This document shows, in pieces, positions 23,837 through 35,829 of a DNA stretch of 64,000 bases (position 1 is its first letter; each line of letters begins with the position of its first letter). The notes beneath the pieces are model-generated. The model was not told the DNA's origin. It worked only from the letters and a program-made list of their open reading frames with translations, and searched no databases. Source of the stretch: Monodelphis domestica (taxonomy: Eukaryota; Chordata; Mammalia; Didelphimorphia; Didelphidae); NCBI RefSeq assembly GCF_027887165.1, contig NC_077228.1, positions 107,334,043 to 107,398,042 of the forward strand, in the 5' to 3' direction. The position numbers and the translations under genes are program-made.

Positions 23837-24369
23837 GCTGTTCATTTCTGATGATCAATCCCCCACCCCAACCCCATTCCATACCCCACTGATGGTCCCC
23901 TCTTAGGGGTAGCCTCCAGGAAAATTCCCAGCCTAAAGCTATCTCAACTAATGAGAACAAATGTCAAGTGCTTTATCACTCTTAAAGAGACATATGTCTC
24001 ATTATTTCCTATCACTTCCCCCAGGATGGGAAATGCAAATCCTCTCCAGAAATACACATCTGTCTTTCTTCTAGTTGGGATGGGAAAAGGTCAGAACACT
24101 AAGGCCCAGGAGGAAATAGAACCTAGAGTGACTGACCCTGTCAGGAAGGAGACCACCTCCACACTCTTAACCAGGGACATCTTTGGGCAGATCTGCTTTC
24201 CTGAGAAGGTCTCCCTCTACCTTCTTCTTCACTCCAGCTTCACAATTCTTTGGTACTTGGGTTACCCTAGGAGCTGGAGGCAGTTTAGTCCAGTCCATTG
24301 ACATTTCAGAAGAAGTTCTTGAAGCTGTCCCATGGTGAAGCTCTCAATAATACTCATCATCAATAAAAA

Positions 24370-24955
24370 TATAATAGATGCTTAATATTATGAGATATAA
24401 GTACTAAGTACCTTTCCAAAGTACTTCAAGGCTCAGATATTCTGTGAGGTAGCTAATGAAAGCATTATATTCATCACTTTATATTATAAGGAAATCAGGG
24501 GAGTTTGGAAAGTTAAAGAACTTGCCCAGAATCAAAGATCAACAATCTTTCTACCACACCATGGTCATGGTTCTCTTGTCCTGCCATATGGATAGCCTTA
24601 ATTTCTGGGAAAGGAAGTTATTTGAAAGAATCTGTTTTTTTTTTAATTTAAATTCTTACCTTCTGTTTTAGTAACATTTCTAAGACAAGACAGAAGAGAG
24701 GGAAAGTCTGGGCACTTGGGGTTAAGTGACACAGCTAGGAAGACTTTGAGGTCAAATTTGAACATAATGCCTCCAGGCCTGACTATCTGCCAGAAGCTCC
24801 TATTTTAGTAGAATCTTAAAATGGGAAGCAAATTGAGAGATTATACAGGCTAACTGTCTTATTTTACAGGTAAGAAAGTTGAGGACCAGAGAGGGGAAAT
24901 GAATATTCAGCTGACCAGTGACAGAGCAGCCCCTAGAATCCAGGTTTCTTAATTC
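24370..24955 (-). repeat. MIR relics with a SINE between
   Basis: Diverged antisense MIR at 24370-24550 and 24805-24955; antisense Mar1-type SINE at 24636-24795. Confidence 0.55.
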
Positions 24956-24959
24956 AGTT

Positions 24960-25300
24960 CATTTCAGCAAACCTGAAGCATATGATTGTTGCACTATGAT
25001 ATAGGTGCTGGCAATACAAAGATTAAACAATAACCAGAACAGCTCTGAAGGAGCCCGCATTCATCTTTTTTTTTTTAATCTCACCTTCCATCTTGGAGTC
25101 AATACTGTGTATTGGCTCCAAGACAGAAGAGTGGTAAGGGCTAGGCAATGAGGGTTAAGTGACTTGCCCAGGGTCACACAGCTGGGATGTGTCTGAGCCT
25201 AGATTTGAATACGGAATCTCCAATCCCTGGACCTGGCTCTCCATCCACTGAGCTACCCAGCTGCCCCCTCCCCCAGCCCTCATTCTATTAGAGGTGACAA
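24960..25300. repeat. Ancient repeat split by a Mar1-type SINE
   Basis: The antisense SINE at 25066-25268 is nearly full length. Flanks resemble the ancient repeat at 16240 (GCTGGCAATACAAAGATTAA). Confidence 0.6.
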
Positions 25301-25419
25301 CACACACCTGGATGAACCAATGCAAGATAATTTGAGAAGAAAACACAACTGGAGAGGAGAAGGAAAAGTTTCCCTTCGGAAGTTGTACTTGAGGTGAGCT
25401 TTAAATGAAGACAAGAAGT

Positions 25420-26640
25420 CTAAAAGGTGGAATTGAAAATCCCATCTCAGAAAAGGAAATAGATTTATCTATAAATGAACTACAAAAGGAAAAAAAACAA
25501 ACCTTCTGGTCCTAATGAATTTACAGGAAAATTCCATAAAACTTTTTTTAGCACTTACCTTCTATCTTAGAATTGATACTAAGTACCAGTTTCAAGGCAG
25601 AAAAACAGAAAGGGCTAGGCAACTGGGGATAAGTGACTTGCCCAGGTTCACATAGTACAAAGTGTCTGAAGTCAAATTTGAACCCAGGACTTCCCAGCTC
25701 CAAATATGGTATTCTATCTTCTGAGCCACCTAGCTGCCTTAAACTCTATAAATCTTTTAAAAATATTCAATACCCATATTTTACAAATTATCTCTAATAA
25801 TTGAGGAAGAAAGCACCCTACCAGAATCCTTTTGTGAGACAGTCTTAATCCCTAAACCAAGGAAAGATAAAACACAAAAAGAAAAATCACAGGGCAATAT
25901 CATTACTAAACACTGACTCAAAAATATTAAACAAAATAAAATTTCAGCGGTTTATCCAAGAAATCCTTCATTATGATCAAATAGGGTTTCTACCAGGGAT
26001 GGAAGGGTGGTCCAATATTGGAAAAATAATTACATAATTAGTAAAAATGATGATGATTGCTAACATTTATATACTGTTTATTCTATATCAGGTACTATGC
26101 TAAGCACTTGACATCTCACAACAACCCTGGGAGGGAGGAGCTATTATTTTATTTTATGGATGAGGAAACTTGGGCAAATAGAAATAAAATGAGTTGCCTA
26201 AGATCACATGGCTATGAAGGATCAGAGGTAGGATTTGAACTCAGAACTTCAAGGCTACCAGTCATCATTGTATCCACTGTGCCACCTAGCAACCTAGGTT
26301 ATTAAAATCCAAGCATCTAAAACTCCCATGATCATCTCAAGAGAAGCAGAAAAAATCCTTTGACAAAATATAACACAATTTTATGCTTAAAATGCTGCAA
26401 AGTACGGGCATTGATGGAGACCTTTATATTAATGCAAAAAGCATCTATGTAAAACCAAAAGATCATCGCCATATGCAATTGGGATATACTAGAATTGTTT
26501 TCAATAAATACAAAGAGGAGCAAGGATGCATTCTCTCTCTCCACTATTATTTGATATAGTTCCAGAAATGCTAGCAATAACAATAAGACAAGATAAAGGG
26601 ATAGAAGAGAAAATAACACTATCTCTGTTGATGATCCCAT
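25420..26640 (+). mobile_element. Old L1 ORF2 fragment with two nested SINEs
   Basis: ORF2 reverse-transcriptase region in three pieces: NELQKEKK and NEFTGKFHK (25420-25540), LIPKPRKDKTQKE and IQFLPGMEGW-like sequence (25743-26047), then IISREAEKI and GIDGDLYINAKSIYVKPKD (26301-26640). The interruptions are a Mar1-type SINE (25541-25742, minus) and a MIR/Ther-type SINE (26048-26300, minus). Confidence 0.8.
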
Positions 26641-26644
26641 TAGG

Positions 26645-26735
26645 TCTCTGATCCTGAGTTTCCTCATCTGTAAAATGGGGATAAAACTTATATACTACCA
26701 GCTTTCTAGGGTTGTTGGGATACAGATACTCGATG
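26645..26735 (+). repeat. MIR
   Basis: TTTCCTCATCTGTAAAATGG. Confidence 0.7.
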
Positions 26736-26878
26736 GCCCAACACTTTGGGGCTAGTTAGTAAATGAACCATCTTTTATGGAGGAAGCATAGGAGTACCTT
26801 TAACTCTCTATATTCACCACTCCCCTACCCTGGTTTTTAGCCATGCAGCTGATTCCTAATTCCCATGGTCCCCTCCTT

Positions 26879-26993
26879 CAGAGAGAGAGATAGACAGACA
26901 GACACAGACAGAGAGGCAGAGATAGAGATCAAGACAGAGACTGAGAGAGAAAAAAGAGAGGCAGAGACAGACAGAGAAACTGAAAGAGAATGA
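26879..26993. repeat. GA/GACA-rich simple repeat
   Basis: Imperfect AGAG and AGACAGAC units, ending 14 bases before the REN exon 8 donor region. Confidence 0.9.
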
Positions 26994-27006
26994 TCCAGAA
27001 GCTTAC

Positions 27007-27105
27007 CTCTAAGACATATTCGGAACCTTGGAGTGTGAAGTCCTTGCCATCAAAGTTGAAGGAGATATTCAGGAGCTTCTTTTTCTGTTCACATTTTACA
27101 AAATA
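27007..27105 (-). CDS. REN: REN exon 8
   Basis: The exon encodes YFVKCEQKKKLLNISFNFDG, then KDFTLQGSEYVLE, matching human [20 protein letters not shown] and KEYTLTSADYVFQ. The donor is GTAAGC. The acceptor region is CCCCAGAG; only use of the second AG (exon end at 27105) keeps the frame of exon 7's last codons. The exon itself has no stop. Confidence 0.88.
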
Positions 27106-27315
27106 CTCTGGGGAGTAAGAATCCCAAAGCCTGTGTGAGTTCCAGGCATTCTAGACCTCACATGTACCCAGTAAGGAAGGGCTGAAGTGTCCTCTGGGTC
27201 CCCTTTCTCAGTGTTAGTCCAGGTTCAGGAGTTTACACAGTCAGAATAGAAAGTAGCCCCAGAGGTACTGAACAGGGAGCTCCTCTGCCTTTATGGGGAC
27301 AGTGAGGGGAGAGAC

Positions 27316-27540
27316 TATTGGGCCTGGAGTCAGGAAGACTCATCTTCCTGAGTATGGCCTCAGATACTTAATAGCTCTGTGATCCCAGACAAGTGACTTC
27401 ACCCTGCTTGCCTCAGTTTCCTCATATGTAAAATGAGCTGGAGAAGGAAATGGCAAAACCACTCCAGAAGCTTTGCTAAGAAAAGCCCACATGGGATCAT
27501 GAAGATTTGGACAGGACTGATGATGACTAAGCAATTGCCT
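27316..27540 (+). repeat. Ther-type CORE-SINE
   Basis: GCCTCAGTTTCCTCATATGT and GAGCTGGAGAAGGAAATGGC. Confidence 0.8.
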
Positions 27541-27569
27541 CTATAGCACTGGTGTCAAACAGAAAATTT

Positions 27570-27690
27570 TTTCATTATTTATATAAATAATATATATATG
27601 TATATATATATACAATATATACAAATAAAATAAAAAATATAAATTTATATATAAATATATATAAATAAAAATATTTCGTTAAACATTTCT
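27570..27690. repeat. AT-rich (TA)n tract
   Basis: Nearly only A and T, with TATATATA runs. Confidence 0.85.
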
Positions 27691-27839
27691 TTTCAACATT
27701 TGCCAGCTTCCATCTCCAGCATAGGCATCAGGTGATTATCAAATGATCACTTGCTTCCTTAAGTAATAGGGGATTCATTTTCCCTTTAGGCAGGCCAAAG
27801 TAGAATGGCACTTAGGGGAAGCCCTCATTTTTAGGACAT

Positions 27840-28505
27840 TTTTTCATACATTGAGCTGAAATCTGGCTTGACTACTTCCACTCCTTACTCTTAGCTATGG
27901 CCCTCTGGGGATAAGTAGAACTAATTTTTATTTCTCTCCTAGTTGATTATCATTCAAATAAAAATGTATGCCTATGTATATTATATATAATAAAAATTTT
28001 TTAATTGTAAATTCCACCTATTCCAATAGTGGGATATTATATAAGCAGATTTGACTCTATCTCAGGGAGAACTTTCTAACAGTTGAACTTTTGGTTGTTG
28101 TTCAATTGCATCCAACTCTTCATGACCTGATATGGGGTTTTCTTGGCAAGTACTGGAGTGGTTTCACATTTCCTTCTCCAGTGGATTAGGCAAACAGAAT
28201 TAAGTGACTTGTCCAAGGTCGCACAGCTAATAAGTGTCTGAGACTAAATTTGAACTCAAATCTTTCTGATTCCAGCACTCTATGCATTGAGTCACCTCAA
28301 AGGTGCCAATAGTTAAATTTCATGGCAATAAACAGAAATGTTTACTTTGTGTAAGGTGGTGAGCTTCCTTTCATTGGAAATGTTCTATCAGAAGGTGGAT
28401 GAATACCTGTAAAGAATGATGTGCAGAGAATTTCTGAACAGGATAGAATGAAGACTTCTGAGGGACCTTCCAACTCTGAAATCTATGCTACCTTCTGAGT
28501 AATTA
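27840..28505. repeat. L3/CR1 pieces and a Ther-type SINE
   Basis: L3/CR1-like sequence at 27840-27950 (minus), Ther-type SINE at 28085-28302 (minus; TGGGGTTTTCTTGGCAAGTA), and a CR1-like 3' end at 28330-28505 (plus; GGGACCTTCCAACTCTGAAA). Confidence 0.6.
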
Positions 28506-28686
28506 TTGCATTTGCAGGGAGTGGGGCAGACCAAAATGGGACAACCACCTTTGAGATAACCACCTCTGAATCAGCCCCCTTATGGTCCTTCCATTCTCTG
28601 GGAAGAGAACTTCAGGATCCTGGTTTTACCCAGCCCTTCTTGGCAACCCCCCACTCTCTTCTTCTTCCCAGAGTTTGGTTGCTCAC

Positions 28687-28794
28687 CTCTTCCTCCTGTT
28701 CCTTAGCTCCAATTGTCTTCATCAGTGCCCATATGTTGCCACAACTGCAGTGCAACCATCCTTGCAGGACAGCACATAAGACTTGACAGTCACC
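28687..28794 (-). pseudogene. REN: REN exon 7, 34-base deletion removing the second catalytic Asp
   Basis: The exon reads GVTVKSYVLSCKDGCTAVV, aligning with human GVSVGSSTLLCEDGCLALV, including the CxxGC disulphide loop. Where DTGASYISG should follow, about 34 bases are missing; the frame shifts and stops within five codons. A second frame then resumes with LMKTIGAKEQEEE, matching human KLMEALGAKK. The acceptor (CATACAG) and donor (GTGAGC) are good, so the exon could still be spliced into RNA. Loss of DTG removes the second active-site aspartate, which is essential in this protease family. Confidence 0.9.
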
Positions 28795-29037
28795 CTGTAT
28801 GGGAAGGTCAGAGACAGAAAGAGGGTTCATAGGTCAATAGGGTCAGCCACTTGCCACCTCCCCCTCCCCGAGACTTTGAGCCTCAGATTAGGATCTTGGG
28901 GACAGAACAAAGAACAGATATAATCCCTACTTTCAGGGAGTTGATATTTGGACAGAGGAGGGGGTGGATGTGATGCTCCAAATACATGGAAAGAACATTT
29001 CAGAGAATGTGTTATATAGGTGGAAAATAGGTTATCT

Positions 29038-29243
29038 GGGGGACAGTTAGGTGGCTTAGTGGTTTGAGAACAATACCAAGAAATATGAGGTCCTGGGTTC
29101 AAATTTGGCCTCAGACACTTCCAGCTGTGTGATCCTGAGTAAGTCACTTAACCCTGTTTGCCTAGCCCTTACAAATTTTCTGCCTTGGAACCAATACACA
29201 GTAATGATTGTAAGAGAGAAATTAAAGGTTAAAAAAAAAAAGA
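29038..29243 (+). repeat. Mar1-type CORE-SINE
   Basis: Full copy with a poly-A tail. Confidence 0.85.
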
Positions 29244-29339
29244 AATAATTGAGCTGAAACTGGGGAGATTTCCTAAAGGACATCGGGCTAGAGTGTCCAT
29301 ATATTAAAGGAGAGGGAGGTGGGCAGAAGGCACCCAGTC

Positions 29340-29480
29340 TAATGATTAATGTTTGTAAAGCATTTCTTCATAATCAATTCATGAGGTATAGGATAGTATC
29401 ATTAATCCCATTTTACAGATGTGATTGTCAGATCCAGGATTGAAACCCAGATTTCCAATTCCAATTCCAGCAGTCTCTTA
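29340..29480 (-). repeat. MIR
   Basis: CCCATTTTACAGATGTGATT in antisense context. Confidence 0.65.
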
Positions 29481-29654
29481 TTTTTATCAAGCTGCCAAGT
29501 CCTTGGATTGTTAGGGTTAGTACCTCCTTATTCTCACCTCCCTCCAAACACCTTAGGAATACTCCCTCTGCCTCCTCTTCCTTCTCTCTCATGAACACCC
29601 ATTTGTATTAAGAGTCTATGGTAAGGATAACAACAAAGGACTCATGCCCCAAAA

Positions 29655-29945
29655 TGGCATCCACAGCCCAAAATGGAACTGTTAGAGTCTGATTGGAAAT
29701 CAAAGCCCTGGATGCCATCTTCTACTTCATTTCCTTCACGAGTTTCATGTTCTTTTCAATTGTACATGTGATATGTCTTCAGTTCAGACATGGGGAATAT
29801 GGAAATCTATTTTGCATGAAAGAACTTTATCAGACTATTTACCACCTTGGAGGGGAAGGGAAGGAAAGAGAAAATCTGAATCCTAAAATGTCTGAAAACA
29901 ATTGTCATAAATGGTTTCTCCTATAACTGAAAAAGAAAGAAAAGA
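29655..29945 (+). mobile_element. 3' end of an older marsupial L1 subfamily
   Basis: ACATGGGGAATATGGAAATC then a purine-rich tail. Same subfamily as the antisense copy at 62.3 kb. Confidence 0.55.
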
Positions 29946-29977
29946 AAACAGACCCCCCCCCCCAATAGTCTATGACA

Positions 29978-30160
29978 GGGACAGTGGGCTGGCACAGTGG
30001 ATAGAGCACCAGGCCTAGAGTCAGGCGGACCTGGGGTTCAAATTTGGCCTCAGACACTTCCTACCTGTATGAACCTGGAACAGTCACTTAACCCTGCTTG
30101 TCTAGCCCTTGCCTTTTTGTCTTAGAATTGTTTCCAAGAGAGAAAGTAAGGGTTCAAAAG
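29978..30160 (+). repeat. Mar1-type CORE-SINE
   Basis: Head, core and tail present. Confidence 0.8.
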
Positions 30161-30345
30161 AAATAGTCAATGGCAGTAGTCCCTAGGGAAGGACATTAGT
30201 GAATAGATAGAAGTCATTCCAGAGGTATCTGAATGTAGAGAGGTGGGTGACAAAAATTCTTGGGGTTGGCGAAACATTAGGTTTGTATGGATTTCAGGGC
30301 GGGTTAGGAGGTAGAATGGAATTAGAACCAATGGTGATTCCTTAC

Positions 30346-30465
30346 CCTTGCATCTGGATCTGCCAGAAGTGGGGCCGGCTGGTGCTGATGTAGTAAAAGG
30401 TCCCTTGGTAATAGTTGGGGTCACTGCCTCCCAGTATCTGCTCTCCACCATTCTTCCCCGAACTC
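30346..30465 (-). CDS. REN: REN exon 6
   Basis: The exon is 120 bases, with a CTCCAG acceptor and a GTAAGG donor, phase 2 on both sides. It continues the split arginine of exon 5 and encodes SSGKNGGEQILGGSDPNYY, QGTFYYIS and FWQIQMQG, matching human [20 protein letters not shown] and WQIQMKG. The frame is open throughout. It is separated from exon 5 by 11.3 kb of intron packed with repeats. Confidence 0.92.
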
Positions 30466-30554
30466 CTGGAGGGCAGATGGCAATCTTTTCACCCTGAGGT
30501 CTGAGGACTCAGGGCTAAAGGGAAATTGGGAGAGGGGTTTGGAGAATAGGGACA

Positions 30555-30640
30555 GTCAAGTCAACAAATATTTATTAAGCATCTACTATGTGTCAGGGAC
30601 TAGGCTAAGCTTTGGACCAGGCCATGGGAGATAGGAGGCA
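30555..30640 (+). repeat. Ancient interspersed repeat relic
   Basis: TCAACAAATATTTATTAAGC and CTACTATGTGTCAGGGACTA. Confidence 0.5.
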
Positions 30641-31404
30641 GTAGACTGTGGGATAGCAAAGCCAGGGGATGTGCATTTTCCTCCTTTCCTGGATCTCATA
30701 CTGGGACCTCATGGGCCCTTCATGCCTTGAATCTACATCCGGTTACATCCCTGAATAAGGAGCTCCTCTCCAAGGCCCCCACAAGTGGTCACTGAGCCTC
30801 CCCTGTAAGACCCCATGATGGGAAAATTCAATTCCTCCCAAATCAGTCCTTGCCATTTTTGGACAGCTCTCATTTTTCCAGGCTGGGTCAGCCCAACCTG
30901 ACCCAGCAGTCACTGCAGTAATTAGTAGAAAGGAGGAGGGATGGGGATGTGCAAATGAGCTCTATGAAAATGAGATGCAAATTGGCACCCATTCTCTTGC
31001 TGTAGGTACTTTGAGTTAGATCCAGGCCCCAAAGAGTGGGGCTTGGCACCTGGGGAACAATTCTGGGAAAGATGAGAGGAAGGTAAGGGTAGGAATGCAC
31101 GGGATTGTGACTAAAAGGGGGGGGGGGTTGGTGCAGAGAATATCAGCAGTCAGCCTCCAATGATCCTGGGCTTCTTTGGGGCCTCTCTGGGCTGGTAGAG
31201 TGTGTGACTTTAGGCCATGTTACTAAGGATGCTCATGGACAGGGAAGCTGGAGTTATGTAGGAATGAGCTTGTATCCTCACTTGGGTTTCCTGTAAAGAG
31301 ATAGGGAAGAATTGATGGAATTATTTGGCCACTCCCATCTCCCATCCCTTTCACAATTAGGATTTCATTAGATCTCCAGGATATCCCTAGCAGTTTTTTT
31401 TTTT

Positions 31405-31842
31405 TTAACCAGTCTTAGAGGTGGGAGGTCCTGAATTCAAATGTGATCTCAAGACACTTCCTAGCTTTGTGACCCTGGGCAAGTCACTTAACTCCCCCAT
31501 TGCCTAGCTGTTACTGCTCTTCTACCTTGGAACCAATACACTGTATTAATTCTAAGATAGAAGGGAAGGGTTTAAAATAAAAAAAATACATATAGGGAAG
31601 TGACCAGGGAAGTAGGAAGAGAATCAGGTGAATGCTGTGTCATGGAAGGCCAGACCAGAGTTTTGAGAAGGCTGCAGAGAAGTCAAGTACAGTGAAGAAA
31701 CAATTGGGTTTAAAATTAGAAGGTCACTGCTATCCTTCTCAGCTGTGTGACCCTGGACAAGTCACTCATCTCCTCTCTATTTGCCTAACCCTTGGCTATT
31801 ACTAAGTCAGAAAGGAATGGCTAAAAAACAAAAAAGGTCACT
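31405..31842 (+). repeat. Two Mar1-type CORE-SINE copies
   Basis: A 5'-truncated copy at 31405-31585 and a shorter diverged copy at 31712-31842. Confidence 0.7.
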
Positions 31843-31889
31843 GCTGACCTTTTAGCAAAGATACCTTCACCTTACTTGAAAATTTCTCT

Positions 31890-32960
31890 GCATCTTCCTG
31901 GAATTATAGAATTTTATAGTTGGAGGGGACCTCACAGGGCACCTAAGGAGGATCAAGAGCTGTCAAACAATGCCCCTGAGCATCCCAAAAGCCTTGAGTA
32001 TGGACCCAGATTAAAATTTAATTGGAAAATATTCAAAAAAACTAATGCAGAAGAAAACACAGAAAATATCAACTTCTTGTTTTGCAAGTCAACGTGTGGC
32101 CCATACGGATTCCTATGTATGGTTTAGTGAAGCCCCTTTTCTATGCGAGTTTGATGCCATGACCCAATGTCTAGCACAAGCCTGGAAAGTATCCTTCCAC
32201 TATCCCATACCTTATGCCCGAGTGTCCATTCAGCCTTTGCTTTAAGAACTCCAGTGAGAGGGAACCCATAATCTCACAAAGCAGCCTCCACTCTTCTCAC
32301 ACAACTCTAGTCATTAGGAAATTTTTTCCTGACACCAGCCTAATCATCTCTATAACTTCTCTGGATTGCCATTGGTTCTGCCCTCTGGGAATAAATAGAA
32401 TGAGCCTAACTAATCTCTTTGTAACATGGCAGCTTTCCCAGTACTAGAAGACAGCCATCATGTTCACCACCCTCCTAATCTAGTCTTCTTTTTTCTCCCA
32501 GCTAAACACTCATGACTCAAAGTTCTCTACCTTTGTGGTTGCCCTCCTTTGGACCCTGTCCAGACTGTCAACATTCTCTTTGTCCTGTGGTGCCCAGAAT
32601 CAAACAGGGTTTTCCAGAACTGGTCTGTACAAGTCATGGGACTGGTCAGTAGTACTACCACCTCTTCTGGAAGCTCTGCAGCCTCAAATCACAATCTTTT
32701 TTGGGGCTGTCATAGCCCATCATTGACTCCACTAAATTGGCCCCCCGACCTTTCTCCATCAAAGGGCTTCCCCCTACCTTGTGCCTGCAAAGTTGATTTT
32801 TTGAAACCATCCAAGACTCTCTGTGGATCCCTGTGAAATTTCACCACATGAGACAGTCTAGTGTTCTAGCCTCCGGAGATTTGGGGGGATCCTGACTGTC
32901 CTATAGAGTGTTAATTATCCATCCTATCTTTATGACCTCTGCAAATGGGATAGCCATGCC
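31890..32960 (-). repeat. L3/CR1 LINE relic with a hAT-like MITE inside
   Basis: Starts with the antisense CR1 terminus (TTATAGAATTTTATAGTTGG), then AAATTTTTTCCTGACACCAG and CCTTTGGACCCTGTCCAGAC. An inserted MITE-like segment at about 31955-32165 resembles the one at 48425-48558. Confidence 0.65.
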
Positions 32961-33159
32961 ATCTAGAACTATCCTTTTCTAGCCACAGAAGAAGAAATAT
33001 CTCTCTTCCTTTCTAAGACTAATGCCTCTACCTCTTGGTTTCTGGTGCCTCCCTCCTATTCTTTAGAGCCCTTTCTCTATTTATCATCCCCTCTTGATTT
33101 TTCCATCTCTTCTTTTCCATGGACTCTCTTCTACTCACAAGCAATTCAGGTCCCCAGTA

Positions 33160-33785
33160 TCCTTTTTTTAAAAACTCATACCTTCTGTTTTTGTGTCAAT
33201 TCTAAGACAGAAGAGCAGCAAGGACTAGGCAATTGGAGTTAAGTGACTTGCTAGGGTCATATAGCTAGGAAATGTTTGAGGTTAGACTTGAACCCAGGTC
33301 CTCCTGACTCTAAGCCTGGCACTCTGTCTACTATGCCACCTAGCTGTCCTTATTTCATTTTATTTATTTATTTTTAAAATTTATTTATTTTTTAAAACCC
33401 TTACCGTCCATCTTGGAGTCAATATTGTATATTGGCTCCAAGGCAGAAGAATGGTAAGGGCTAGGCAATGGTTGTCAAGTGACTTGTCCAGGGTCACCCA
33501 GCTAGGAAGTGTCTGAGGCGAGATTTGAACCTAGGACCTCCCATCTCTTGGCCTGGCTCTCAATCCACTGAGCTACCCAGCTGCCCCCCTTATTTCATTT
33601 TTATTTGGTTAGGCTATGCTTTAGAGTGTTGTGACAGCCTGGGAGACTGTGTTCAATGCTTCTGGTTTGGAGCATCAAGTAGTTCAGTGATTTTCCCAGG
33701 GCCACACAGTCAGGCTATATCTGAGGCAGAACTTAAACCCAGGTCTCCTGGCCAACTCTATTCACTCTCTCTCCAATATGTCCAG
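33160..33785 (-). repeat. Three SINEs in series
   Basis: Mar1-type at 33160-33352; Mar1-type at 33382-33590 flanked by CTTATTTCATTTT duplications; Ther-type fragment at about 33655-33785. Confidence 0.75.
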
Positions 33786-34495
33786 AGCTAAACTAATTAC
33801 CTTCACATCCTCATTAGTCCATCCCTTCTGGATTTTACTGCTTCACTGATCAGGATACCACTACTCTCTCATTCACTCATGCTAAAAACCCAGGAATCAT
33901 CCTTGATCCCTCTCTCTGCCCCAACTCCCAGAGCCAATCTGTAAGTCTTTGAATTTCTTTCTTTTTTGTGCTTCCAGACTCCATCCTCCTCCTTTTCCAT
34001 TACCACTACCCAGTGCTGCCACTCAGTCCAGGCCCTCATCATCACACCCTTGGACTATTTAATAGCTTCTTAATTGCATTCTCTGCCTCCTGGGTCTCTT
34101 CCTTCCAGTCCATCCAGACCAGAGTAGCTGCCAGTTTAGTCTTCTAAGACAGCTTTCTAGACATAATTTCTTCTTCTACTTTCCCCAGTTCAAAACCTTC
34201 AATAGCTGCTCCTTATTCATGAGATCAAGTCCAAATGCCTCATCAGGACATTTAAAATAATCCACAGTTTCACCCCAGCTTACCTCTTCTTAGCCTTTTC
34301 CTCTTCAATCTTTTCTCCTACTCTTCCTCACAACAAATGCTCTACACACCTGATTGTTTTCCCCAAACACAGCAAGTGCCTTTCTGCCTCAGATCTCTGC
34401 TAACCAAGTTTCCTTGCCCCTCCCTTATTCCTTCAAGGCCAAAGTCTAATCTCTGTTGTGTCTGGAGGCCTTCCACAAGGGCTCCAATTCTGAGG
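33785..34495 (+). repeat. L2 fragment
   Basis: CCAGACCAGAGTAGCTGCCA, TCAATAGCTGCTCCTTATTC and AAGTCCAAATGCCTCATCAG follow the L2 3' region. Confidence 0.65.
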
Positions 34496-34514
34496 ATGGT
34501 TCATTTTAACAGGT

Positions 34515-35105
34515 AAACTCATAGAATCTAGAACTGGAAGGGATCTCAGGCATCTCATAATCCAACCCCTTCAAACTGAGGTTCAGAGGGATTAACAACT
34601 TATCTCAAGGGGGCAGCTAGGTGGCTCAGTGTATTGAGAGCCAGGCTTAGAGACAGGAGATCCTGGGTTCAAATCCAGACTCGTAATTCCTGGCTGCAGG
34701 ACCCTGAGCAAGTCACTCAACCCCCATTGCTTTGCCTTACCACTCTTCTGCCTTGGAACCAACACATAGTATTGATTCTAAGATGGAAGGGAAGGGTTTA
34801 AAGAAAAGGCCACTTCAGTAAGCAGCAGAACCAGGATCAGAACCCAGATTTTGTGACTCCAAACTTTAGGCGCTTTCTACTTTACTTTACTGCACTGCTT
34901 TCTCCTGATGGTCATTGTCATTCTGACCTACCATATGCTTCCTGATCTTGTTGGGTGGTTGGGCTTGGAAAAGAGTGCTAGCCTTGGAGTCAGAAGACTT
35001 GCTTCTAATGCTAGTTCTACTTTCTATCTGTATGGATTTGGGCAAATCATTTAATATGTGTCTTAAGTTAGTGTCCTTATCTGTAAATGGAGGTTCAGTT
35101 TAGAT
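34515..35105. repeat. MIR split by a Mar1-type SINE, then another MIR
   Basis: MIR-like (minus) at 34515-34605 and 34809-34905; SINE (plus) at 34609-34808; MIR (plus) at 34962-35105. Confidence 0.65.
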
Positions 35106-35209
35106 CAGTGATTCTTAACCTTTTTGGGGGGTTAAAGATGCCTTTGGCAGTCTGGTAAAGCCAATAGATCTTTTCTCAGAATAAACACACACACACACAC
35201 ACATACACA

Positions 35210-35241
<32 letters not shown>

Positions 35242-35590
35242 TACACACACACAGACATCCCTTACCTTCTGTTTTAGTATGACTTCTAAAACAGAACAAT
35301 GGAAAGAGCTAGGCAATTGGGGTTAAGTGACTTACCTAGGGTCACACAGCTAGGAAGTATCTGAGGTTAGATTTGAAACCAGAGCCTCCAGACTCCAGGC
35401 CTGGCATTCTATCTACTGTGCTACTTATCTGTGCTTCAAAATAATATTTTTAACTGTATAACAAATATAAGAATTCAAAGCAAACCATTTATATTAATAT
35501 AAAGATTTTCTTCCTATTCTAGATTCATGGATCCATTGAAAACTATTCACAAACCCCTTCTGTGTCCAGGAACCCCGGGTTAAGGACCCA
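35105..35590. mobile_element. hAT-like MITE interrupted by (AC)n and a SINE
   Basis: Ends CAGTGATTCTTAACCTTTTT and GGGTTAAGGACCCATGG form imperfect inverted repeats. Inside lie (AC)n at 35186-35253 and an antisense Mar1-type SINE at 35258-35440. Confidence 0.6.
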
Positions 35591-35829
35591 TGGAGATAGT
35601 CTCTAAAATTCCTGCCAGGTGAAAAATCTATGCTTTTAGGTGGGTCTCCACATCTCTCTCTAGGACTGTGAACCCTTCAATCCTGGCTAGGATGTCTTCT
35701 TATCCTGCTCTTCAAAGAAGGATATGTCTTTAGATTCTCCCTGAATAGAATCCTAAAACCTCACAGTTTTTAGAGCTGATTAAACTTTTCTCACAATGAT
35801 TCTATACTGCAAGGATTATCATCGTCATC

